A stretch of 8,473 bases of DNA from CAIXOZ01 sp046091285 (GTDB lineage Bacteria; Cyanobacteriota; Cyanobacteriia; PCC-6307; Cyanobiaceae), in NCBI GenBank assembly GCA_046091285.1, contig JBJTBH010000003.1, positions 1-8,473 of the forward strand, read 5' to 3'. Made by a program: the position numbers and the translations under genes. Numbering within the stretch: the stretch's first letter is position 1; each line of letters starts with the position of its first letter. This document shows, piece after piece, positions 1 through 5,159 of the stretch. Under the pieces are notes generated by a model, which had not been told where the DNA came from, did not search any database, and saw only the letters and a program-made list of their open reading frames with translations.

Positions 1-1
1 C

Positions 2-133
2 CTCGCCGGCTACTGCTTCCGCTTCAACAGACGCTTCTCGCTGGCGGCGATGACCGAACGGATCGCCAATGCGGTCTGTTGCTGCATGCCCTGCACCGAG
101 CGCGATCTCAGGGTCGCGGAGGTTTATGGGTAA
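2..133 (+). CDS. IS1595-family transposase, C-terminal fragment
   Basis: This is the last 43 codons of a frame that enters from the left edge and stops at TAA 131-133. The translation contains YCFRFNRRFSL early and ends in a Cys-rich stretch followed by RVAEVYG. The FRFNRR block followed by a final AE-aromatic tail is the usual C-terminus of IS1595-type DDE transposases, in which a Y-x-FRFNRR segment lies near the end. The catalytic residues would lie upstream, outside the window, so it cannot be said whether the element is intact. No clear terminal inverted repeat or target duplication could be defined between the stop and ribD. The family call comes from recognising the motif, with no alignment. 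The frame carries no start here because it is cut by the window edge. Confidence 0.65.
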   Translation, partial: LAGYCFRFNRRFSLAAMTERIANAVCCCMPCTERDLRVAEVYG

Positions 134-247
134 TCAAGAAAAGTCATGCCTATCGCCTGATTCTGAGGTTGCCTCCCCAACCCTGTCCATGGAAAACAAC
201 AACCACGGCCGGCACGATGTTGCAGCATGGGTCTCCAGGCCTAAACC

Positions 248-1357
248 ATGGCATCGTTCTCTGCCCTGACAGCTCCCGCTTCGAAGTCCGACGCCTGCCC
301 CTGGCGCCCCTGGATGGAGCGGGCCCTGCAGCTGGCCGCCCTGGGTCAGGGGCGCACCAGCCCGAATCCGATGGTGGGAGCTGTCGTGCTCGATGCCGAG
401 GGCCATCTGGTGGGGGAGGGGTACCACGCCGCCGCCGGCCAGCCCCATGCCGAGGTGGGAGCGCTGCGGCAGGCGGGGGAACGGGCCCGGGGCGGAACCC
501 TGCTGGTGACGCTGGAGCCCTGCTGCCACCACGGCCGCACCCCCCCCTGCAGCGAGGCGGTGATCGCGGCTGGCGTGACGGTGGTGGTGATCGCCATGGA
601 GGATCCCAACCCGCTGGGGTCGGGAGGGGGCGTGGCCCGGCTGAAAGCGGCTGGCCTGACCGTGATCACGGGCGTGCTCGAGGCGCAGGCCCTCGAGCTG
701 AACCGGGCCTTTGTGCACCGGCAGCGCTGCGGCCGCGCCTACGGGCTGCTCAAGTGGGCGATGCGCGCGGATGGCCGTACGGCGCTCCCCAACGGCAACA
801 GCCAGTGGATCAGCGGGCCGGAGGCGCGCACCTGGGTGCATGAACTCAGGGCCAGTTGCGATGCAGTGATCGTGGGCGGCGGCACCGTTCGCGCCGACGA
901 TCCCCTGCTCACGAGCCGCGGCCGGCGCCAGCCGGAACCGCTGCGGGTGGTGCTCAGCCGCAGCCTCGATCTCCCGGCCGAGGCCCAGCTCTGGGATCAG
1001 GCCGTGGCACCGACCCTGGTGGCCCATGGTCCCGAGGCCGCCGGCGCATGGCAGAGGGCGGGTGTCGAAAGCCTGGCGCTGCCGGCCGCCGAACCGCTGG
1101 CCCTGCTGGAGGCCCTGGCGGCCCGGGGCTGCAACCGGGTGCTCTGGGAATGCGGGCCGGAGCTGGCGGCGGCGGCGATCCGCCAGGGCTGTGTGCAGGA
1201 GGTGGCTGCGGTGATCGCGCCGAAACTGCTTGGGGGCGAGGCGGCCCGAACGCCCCTGGGCGACCTCGGACTGGAGACGGTGGAGGAGGCCGCGATCCTC
1301 CGGGCCCAGGCACCGATCCAGCTCGGTCGTGATCTGCTCTGGCGCCTGCGGCTCTGA
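248..1357 (+). CDS. ribD: RibD: diaminohydroxyphosphoribosylaminopyrimidine deaminase / 5-amino-6-(5-phosphoribosylamino)uracil reductase
   Basis: This cytosolic bifunctional enzyme performs the second and third steps of riboflavin synthesis: deamination of the pyrimidine ring, then NADPH-dependent reduction of the ribose. The protein is 369 residues, normal for the family. The N-terminal zinc deaminase domain (about residues 20-145) has the PNPMVGAV block, the HAE motif (His67, Glu69), and the EPCCHHGRTPPC motif with zinc ligands Cys92 and Cys101. From about residue 160 the reductase domain follows, with the KWAMRADGR segment, WISG, the VHELRA stretch, VGGGTVRADDP and a late ECGPELAAA block. 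The substrate-anchoring pattern is intact, so the gene should be functional. The ATG at 248 has a weak AGG about 8 nt upstream, and no better upstream start is seen. The gene stands alone here, with the IS1595 remnant upstream and an oppositely oriented regulator downstream. Confidence 0.95.
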   Translation: MASFSALTAPASKSDACPWRPWMERALQLAALGQGRTSPNPMVGAVVLDAEGHLVGEGYHAAAGQPHAEVGALRQAGERARGGTLLVTLEPCCHHGRTPPCSEAVIAAGVTVVVIAMEDPNPLGSGGGVARLKAAGLTVITGVLEAQALELNRAFVHRQRCGRAYGLLKWAMRADGRTALPNGNSQWISGPEARTWVHELRASCDAVIVGGGTVRADDPLLTSRGRRQPEPLRVVLSRSLDLPAEAQLWDQAVAPTLVAHGPEAAGAWQRAGVESLALPAAEPLALLEALAARGCNRVLWECGPELAAAAIRQGCVQEVAAVIAPKLLGGEAARTPLGDLGLETVEEAAILRAQAPIQLGRDLLWRLRL

Positions 1358-1413
1358 GCTCCGGGCCGAGGAAACCCGGGCCTGAGCTGTGGGTCCATCC
1401 GACGCAGGGCCAT

Positions 1414-1454
1414 GAGCCCTCAGAGCCCTGAGCCGCGCTCAGAGCAGCGCTCAG
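1414..1454. repeat. Short direct repeats and small hairpin between ribD and the Rrf2 gene
   Basis: The gap between the convergent ends of ribD and the regulator holds GAGCCCT twice (1414-1420, 1423-1429) and GCGCTCAG twice (1435-1442, 1447-1454). It also holds a perfect 6-bp hairpin, CTGAGC-CGC-GCTCAG, at 1428-1442. The second GCGCTCAG runs into the stop codon of the minus-strand gene. There is no T-run on either side, so a terminator role is only possible. Palindromes this short arise easily in GC-rich DNA. Confidence 0.3.
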
Positions 1455-1882
1455 ATGAAGTACATGGCGTGGTCCTGGAGGAGGGCATCGCGGCGCTCCA
1501 GCAGATCCTGAAGGGTGGTGCCGCCCAGCAGGCTGAGGCGGGCCTGCTCGAGCTCCTGCTCAAAGCCCCTCAGAGCGCTCCACTCGACACTGCTCTGGCC
1601 CTCGGAGTCGCTGGCTCCCGGCAGTCCCTCCAGGCAGCGGACGACATCGAGCACCAACACGTCAGACGGCGGCGAAATCAACTGATAGCCGCCGCGGGGC
1701 CCGCGGATGCTGCGCAGAAAGCCTCCGCGGCGGAGGCTGGCGAGCATCTGCTCGAGATAGCGATCCGGGATCCCCTGGCGGGCGGCGATCTCCGGCACCT
1801 GCAGCACCCCACCAGCGGCCTGAACTCCGGCGAGCTCCAGCAGGGCCAGCAGGCCATAGGCCGTCTTGGAACTGAAGGCCAC
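1451..1882 (-). CDS. Rrf2-family transcriptional regulator
   Basis: This is a DNA-binding repressor-type protein of about 143 residues if it starts at the GTG at 1882, which gives the family-typical beginning MAFSSKTAYGLLALLELA. The Rrf2 winged-helix domain spans about residues 1-85. It includes the recognition region PEIAARQGIPDRYLEQML (30-47), then LRRGGFLRSIRGPRGGYQL (50-68, the diagnostic wing) and the VLDVVRCLEG segment. The C-terminal part carries a glutamine- and glutamate-rich helix. The three-cysteine iron-sulfur cluster motif of IscR/NsrR is absent: only one Cys remains, so it is closer in type to cluster-free members such as CymR. It is divergent from the sulfate-binding protein gene, which suggests, but does not prove, a role in sulfur regulation. 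The frame stays open to an upstream ATG at 1972, but that extra N-terminus is not Rrf2-like. Confidence 0.85.
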   Translation of the reverse strand: MAFSSKTAYGLLALLELAGVQAAGGVLQVPEIAARQGIPDRYLEQMLASLRRGGFLRSIRGPRGGYQLISPPSDVLVLDVVRCLEGLPGASDSEGQSSVEWSALRGFEQELEQARLSLLGGTTLQDLLERRDALLQDHAMYFI

Positions 1883-1962
1883 GAAGGAGCGCGATCCGGT
1901 ACTGGGCGGATTGTGGCAGCAAACGACTCCAGGCGTCCCAGCACACCGACCATCCCGATCGA

Positions 1963-1978
1963 TGTGATCCAAACCACA
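1963..1978 (+). promoter_or_regulatory. NtcA/CRP-like activator site upstream of sbpA
   Basis: The sequence TGTGATCCAAACCACA matches TGTGA-N6-TCACA (CRP/SyCRP1 type) at 9 of 10 defined bases. It also fits the relaxed NtcA pattern TGT-N10-ACA. It ends 22 nt before a TACATT box at 2000-2005. NtcA-activated promoters normally place the site about 22 nt before a TAN3T -10 box, with no -35 needed. No good -35 hexamer is visible here, which agrees with activator dependence. It could instead, or also, act on the divergent Rrf2 gene. Which protein binds cannot be told from sequence. Confidence 0.5.
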
Positions 1979-1999
1979 GACCGATCACCAGACGCCCCC

Positions 2000-2005
2000 T
2001 ACATT
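2000..2005 (+). promoter_or_regulatory. Probable -10 box of the sbpA promoter
   Basis: TACATT fits TANNNT and lies in a T-rich patch (2000-2009) within otherwise GC-rich DNA. Transcription would begin near 2011-2013. That would leave no leader before the GTG at 2012 but about 18 nt before the GTG at 2030, one reason the latter is preferred as the start. Confidence 0.45.
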
Positions 2006-2029
2006 TTTCATGTGCCCAACCGGATTACC

Positions 2030-3091
2030 GTGGTTTATCAGTCCCTGCCCTTCGCGCGCCGCCTTGGTGCCGGCGTGATCGTGGCCGGCCTCAGCCTCAG
2101 CGGCGGCTCCTCGCTCCTGGCCGCGGCTCCGGCACTGGCGGCTCCCAAGGCCCCGGCCGCTGCGCCTCAGGAGCTGCTGCTGGTGAGCTACGCCGTCACC
2201 AAGGCCGCCTACGACAAGATCATTCCCGCCTTTGAGGCCGACTGGAAGAAGAAGACCGGTCAGACCGTACGGATCAAGACCAGCTATGGCGGCTCCGGCA
2301 GCCAGACCCGCGCCGTGCTCGATGGCCTCGAAGCCGATGTGGTGGGCCTGGCGATGGAAGCCGACGTGCTCAAACTGGAAGCCAAGGGGCTGATCAGGCA
2401 GGGCTGGCAGAAGGAGCTGCCGAACACCTCGATCGCCACCAACTCCACGATCGCCTTCTTCCTGCGCCCGGGCAATCCGAAGCAGATCCGCGCCTGGGAA
2501 GACCTGAACAACAAGGGCGTCGATGTGGTGACCGCCAACCCGAAGACCTCCGGCGGCGCCCGCTGGAGCTTCCTCGGCCTGTGGGGCAACCAGATTGAGA
2601 GCGGCAAGAGTGAAGCCCAGGCCCGGGCCTACATCGGTTCGGTGCTGCGCAATGTGGATGTGCTGCCCAAAGATGCCCGCGAGGCCACGGACACCTTCGT
2701 CAAGCGCCATAAGGGCGATGTGCTGCTGAACTGGGAAACCGAAGCGATCCTGGCCCGCAAGAACCGCGAGTGGACCGTTCCCTACAAGCTGCCCAGCCCG
2801 AATGTGCTGACGGAGATGCCGATCGCCGTCGTCGACAAGAACGTTGACAAGCACGGCACCCGCCGCGTGGCGGAGGCTTTCTCGAAATTCCTCTACACCC
2901 CCACGGCCCAGAAAATCTTCGTGGACAACGGCTTCCGCCCGGTGACACCGGAAGGCAAGACCTATGCCCGCGGCAAGTTCCAGGACGTCCAGTTCTTCCG
3001 GATCTCTGATTTCGGTGGCTGGGCCGCCTTCGACAAGAAATTCTTCGGCAAAGGCGGCGTCTGGGATCAGATCTTCAGCAAGAGCCGCTGA
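2030..3091 (+). CDS. sbpA: Sulfate ABC transporter periplasmic substrate-binding protein
   Basis: This is a secreted solute-binding protein that delivers sulfate (possibly thiosulfate) to a CysTWA-type importer. The mature part begins LLLVSYAVTKAAYDKIIPAF and continues with TSYGGSGSQTRAVLDGLEADVV. It also has the ITNSTIAFFLRPGNPK-like region (here IATNSTIAFFLRPGNPKQI), ANPKTSGGARW, and GDVLLNWETEA. This is the block order of the prokaryotic sulfate-binding family. Residues 1-38 are a signal peptide: RR at 10-11, a hydrophobic core at 12-31 and an Ala-rich cleavage region ending APALAA. Length is 353 residues, normal. The GTG at 2030 is chosen because a weak GGA lies 5 nt upstream and the promoter geometry leaves it a leader. 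The GTG at 2012 is the alternative. No permease or ATPase gene is nearby, so the transporter must be encoded elsewhere. The Rrf2 gene is divergent. Confidence 0.93.
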   Translation: MVYQSLPFARRLGAGVIVAGLSLSGGSSLLAAAPALAAPKAPAAAPQELLLVSYAVTKAAYDKIIPAFEADWKKKTGQTVRIKTSYGGSGSQTRAVLDGLEADVVGLAMEADVLKLEAKGLIRQGWQKELPNTSIATNSTIAFFLRPGNPKQIRAWEDLNNKGVDVVTANPKTSGGARWSFLGLWGNQIESGKSEAQARAYIGSVLRNVDVLPKDAREATDTFVKRHKGDVLLNWETEAILARKNREWTVPYKLPSPNVLTEMPIAVVDKNVDKHGTRRVAEAFSKFLYTPTAQKIFVDNGFRPVTPEGKTYARGKFQDVQFFRISDFGGWAAFDKKFFGKGGVWDQIFSKSR

Positions 3092-3102
3092 TCGAAGGCA
3101 AC

Positions 3103-3137
3103 GCCGCCGGTTCAACCCCTCGGGGCCAACCGGCGGC
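3103..3137. terminator. GC-rich hairpin between convergent sbpA and channel genes
   Basis: A perfect 10-bp inverted repeat, GCCGCCGGTT (3103-3112) and AACCGGCGGC (3128-3137), sits 11 nt after the sbpA stop. The 15-nt loop can itself pair CCC with GGG. No T-run follows on either strand, so it is not a classical intrinsic terminator. Its place just after a stop codon and between convergent genes makes it a plausible termination or mRNA-end-stabilising hairpin. Confidence 0.55.
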
Positions 3138-3246
3138 CTGCCGTCGCAGCAGACGCGGGCCTCAAAGCCGGCCTCCATCCCGGCCGACGGGTGCGTCAGG
3201 GCGCGTCTGCTCGCTGGACCAATTTGAAACCAGGCCCACCGAGCCA

Positions 3247-4101
3247 TCAGCTGCCTGGGCCCGTGGAATGAATCGTGAGGCGGCTGATCAACACCCCCAT
3301 CACCACAGCGATGTAGATCGGTCCGATCACCGCAAACATCACGCTCATCATCTGAGCCTGGGGCGTCACGGGAGAGATGTCGCCGAAACCGACCGTTGTG
3401 ATGGTGACAAAGGCGAAATAGGTGAGGCGCTCGAAATCCAGCTGCCAGACCTGAAGATTGGCGCGTCCTTGCAACTGGCCATCGAGCAGATGACTGCCGT
3501 TCTGGGCATCGATCGCCCGGAAGCTGCCGGGATGAATCGTTTCCAGGACTCCGAGCAGCAATCCGGCGGTGATGCCGATCAACAGATAACCGGCGACAGC
3601 TCCCATCAGCACACGCCCATTGACCTGGCGCTCGATCGCCAGCAAGCGCACCAGCCGCACGCTGCTCCAGGTGGCGAAGACCGCCCAGAGCACCAGCAAC
3701 GGCAGGCCCGTTCCTCGATGCACCAAGAGCGTGAACGACCAGACCAGTTGCGAGACGACCGTGGCCAGGCCGAGCAGGCGATAGGCCTGCAACATCCAGT
3801 GCTCAACATCCGGGGTGATCGAAAAAGCCCCGAGCCGGAACACCAGAACCAGCAACACCAAGTTGTAACTGAAGGTGCTGCTGCCACGCAGATGCACGGG
3901 CATCGCAAAGCCCACCAGCACCATCAGGCAGCTCAGCAGCAGCAGGAAATAGGACTGATGACGCTTGTGGGCCTGGCTGGCATGGGAGAACGGTCGCGTC
4001 ACCGGAAACACCAGGCGCAACCAGCGAGACAGCAGCGAGCGCGGGCGGCGCTCCCGCCGCAGCGGAACGGCAGCGGCGGAACCAGGCGGCAACTCAGCCA
4101 T
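3247..4101 (-). CDS. Six-TM potassium-channel-family protein
   Basis: This is an inner-membrane cation channel subunit, expected to form a tetramer. The protein is 284 residues from the ATG at 4101. After a basic N-terminus (Arg-rich, 15-30), hydrophobic helices lie at about 50-68, 78-97, 107-128, 132-155 and 165-190. A pore loop with the potassium selectivity filter TTVGFGD (235-241) follows, then a last helix (about 250-270) ending within a few residues of the stop. This is the Ion_trans/Ion_trans_2 layout. The fourth helix has only scattered arginines (VRLVRLL), so strong voltage sensing is doubtful, and no cytoplasmic RCK or cyclic-nucleotide domain follows the pore. Its start codon overlaps the stop of the Nif11 gene by 8 nt, so the two are probably translationally coupled. 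The frame is open further upstream, but the extra residues overlap Nif11 and look non-native. The gating ligand is unknown. Confidence 0.87.
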   Translation of the reverse strand: MAELPPGSAAAVPLRRERRPRSLLSRWLRLVFPVTRPFSHASQAHKRHQSYFLLLLSCLMVLVGFAMPVHLRGSSTFSYNLVLLVLVFRLGAFSITPDVEHWMLQAYRLLGLATVVSQLVWSFTLLVHRGTGLPLLVLWAVFATWSSVRLVRLLAIERQVNGRVLMGAVAGYLLIGITAGLLLGVLETIHPGSFRAIDAQNGSHLLDGQLQGRANLQVWQLDFERLTYFAFVTITTVGFGDISPVTPQAQMMSVMFAVIGPIYIAVVMGVLISRLTIHSTGPGS

Positions 4102-4339
4102 GGACGAAATGGCGCAGGCGCCGAGCCTCCTCTCCGGCCTGGCGTTGCAGCTCGGCATCACTGAGGCGTTCCTCCTCGCGTTGCTGAGCCGCGATCACAT
4201 CCTCGGGCTGAAGATCAAAACCTTCTGCGGCGGCCAGGTCCAGGAAGGCCTCCAGCTCCAGCGGTTCCGCCAGGCGCTGCGCCAGCTCCGGCCTGCTGCG
4301 GGCCTGAGTCACAAAGGCATCCAGTTGTTCAAGGCTCAT
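4094..4339 (-). CDS. Nif11 domain small protein with degenerate Gly-Gly-like motif
   Basis: This small protein of 81 residues begins MSLEQLDAFVTQARSRPELA, the typical opening of Nif11 / Nif11-like leader proteins, followed by AAAEGFDLQPEDV (36-48), the family's second conserved block. Residues 59-70 read LSDAELQRQAGE. This resembles the LSDEEL-x-x-VAGG cleavage region of Nif11-like ribosomal-peptide leaders, but the second Gly is Glu. Only 11 residues follow, with no Cys, Ser or Thr to modify, so it is unlikely to be a working peptide precursor as it stands. Stand-alone Nif11 proteins are common in cyanobacteria and have no settled function. The ATG at 4339 gives the family start. A longer form from the ATG at 4378 would overlap the SRAP stop as ATGA and adds 13 residues. 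It lies between the SRAP and channel genes in one overlapping minus-strand unit. Confidence 0.75.
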   Translation of the reverse strand: MSLEQLDAFVTQARSRPELAQRLAEPLELEAFLDLAAAEGFDLQPEDVIAAQQREEERLSDAELQRQAGEEARRLRHFVHG

Positions 4340-4374
4340 CAGACGGCCGTCAGTTGCTCCCTCTCTAGCCAGAT

Positions 4375-5064
4375 TCATCCACCAAACAGCTGAAGTTGCC
4401 GGCTGTGCAGCGGCAATGGTTCCGCCTGGGACGAGCTCAGATGCACGGGGGAAGCCTCCCAGTCTGTACCGTCCCAGGGGGCGAGCAGGGGAACGAGAGC
4501 GCGCAGACCCGGGCCATCGACGGGGGAGAGCCAGGCCTGCTCCAGGCCCGTGGGAATCACCACCGGCATGCGCGGATGCAGGGACCGCAACCGGTCGTTG
4601 GCCGCCGTGGTGAGCACGCAGCAAGTCTCCAGCTCGCTGCCATCGGCGCCGATCCAGCGCTCCCATACCCCCGCCAGCCAGAACGGAGCCCGATCCTGAC
4701 GGCGGATCCAGTGGACCTGACGGGCCGCCCCCGCACCGCTCCACTCGAAATAACCGTCAGCGGGAAGCAGGCAGCGGCGATGGCGCCAGGCGCCCCGGAA
4801 GCTGGCCCGCTTCGCCACGGTCTCCGCACGGGCGTTGATCGGACGGCGGGCCGTGCGGGGGTCCTGGCACCAGTCCGGCACGAGACCCCAGAGCGCCAGT
4901 GAAACCGCCGGCCGCCCCTCCTCCTGGCGCTGGAGCAGCAGCGGTTCACCGGGATGCACCTGGGGTCTGGGGGCATAGTGCCGCTCCAGACCGGGAGGCC
5001 AGGCTCCTGCCAGCAGCGGCTGCAGGAGCGCCAGGGGCGTGGTGAGAGAAAAGCGGCCGCACAT
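4375..5064 (-). CDS. SRAP-domain (YedK/HMCES-type) abasic-site crosslink protein
   Basis: This cytosolic protein shields abasic sites in single-stranded DNA by forming a thiazolidine link through its N-terminal cysteine. The start is fixed by MCGRFSL: Cys2 must become the N-terminus after Met removal, so the ATG at 5064 is correct and the open frame upstream is not used. The remaining catalytic positions are in place: Asn77 in PINARAE, Glu107 in DGYFEW, and His163 in LHPRMPV, matching Asn75, Glu105 and His160 of E. coli YedK. The domain signature WGLVPDW is at 59-65. The protein is 229 residues, normal for the family, and appears intact. It is divergent from ftsH, and its stop overlaps a possible start of the Nif11 gene, so it is likely the first gene of a three-gene unit. 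No LexA-type box was recognised upstream. Confidence 0.93.
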   Translation of the reverse strand: MCGRFSLTTPLALLQPLLAGAWPPGLERHYAPRPQVHPGEPLLLQRQEEGRPAVSLALWGLVPDWCQDPRTARRPINARAETVAKRASFRGAWRHRRCLLPADGYFEWSGAGAARQVHWIRRQDRAPFWLAGVWERWIGADGSELETCCVLTTAANDRLRSLHPRMPVVIPTGLEQAWLSPVDGPGLRALVPLLAPWDGTDWEASPVHLSSSQAEPLPLHSRQLQLFGG

Positions 5065-5091
5065 CGGCGTCCAACGGCAACGTTCGGTTCT

Positions 5092-5119
5092 CACACCCGG
5101 TTCTGAGGGCCAGGGTGTG
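5092..5119. promoter_or_regulatory. Inverted repeat in the divergent SRAP/ftsH promoter region
   Basis: CACACCC (5092-5098) and GGGTGTG (5113-5119) form a perfect 7-bp inverted repeat with a 14-nt spacer, in the 95-bp gap between the two divergent start codons. The centre-to-centre distance of the arms is 21 bp, or about two helical turns, a layout compatible with a dimeric regulator. A TAGCTT at 5131-5136 downstream could be the ftsH -10 box. No known operator consensus was matched. Confidence 0.3.
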
Positions 5120-5159
5120 GTCGTCCGGCCTAGCTTGGCCCCCAACCGACAAGGCTGCG

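Noticed and set aside
165..173. GAGGTTGCC shared with the IS481 leader at 8379-8387
   Set aside because: The match is only 9 bp, its surroundings do not match, and it is not at a plausible element end.
134..1027. 297-codon minus-strand frame across ribD
   Set aside because: It is antisense to RibD, whose zinc and reductase motifs are all present.
1358..1400. Possible ribD terminator around CTCCGGG...CCCGGGCC
   Set aside because: The stem needs a bulge, is only about 8 bp in total and lacks a T-run.
1412..2029. N-terminal extension of the sbpA frame back to an ATG at 1412
   Set aside because: The extension is antisense to the Rrf2 gene and would place the signal peptide in the middle of the protein.
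1985..3247. 420-codon open frame on the minus strand across sbpA
   Set aside because: It is antisense to a clear sulfate-binding protein and has no recognisable domain.
3268..4164. 298-codon plus-strand frame opposite the channel gene
   Set aside because: It is Gln/His/Arg-rich low-complexity translation, antisense to a protein with a clear TTVGFGD filter and hydrophobic helices.
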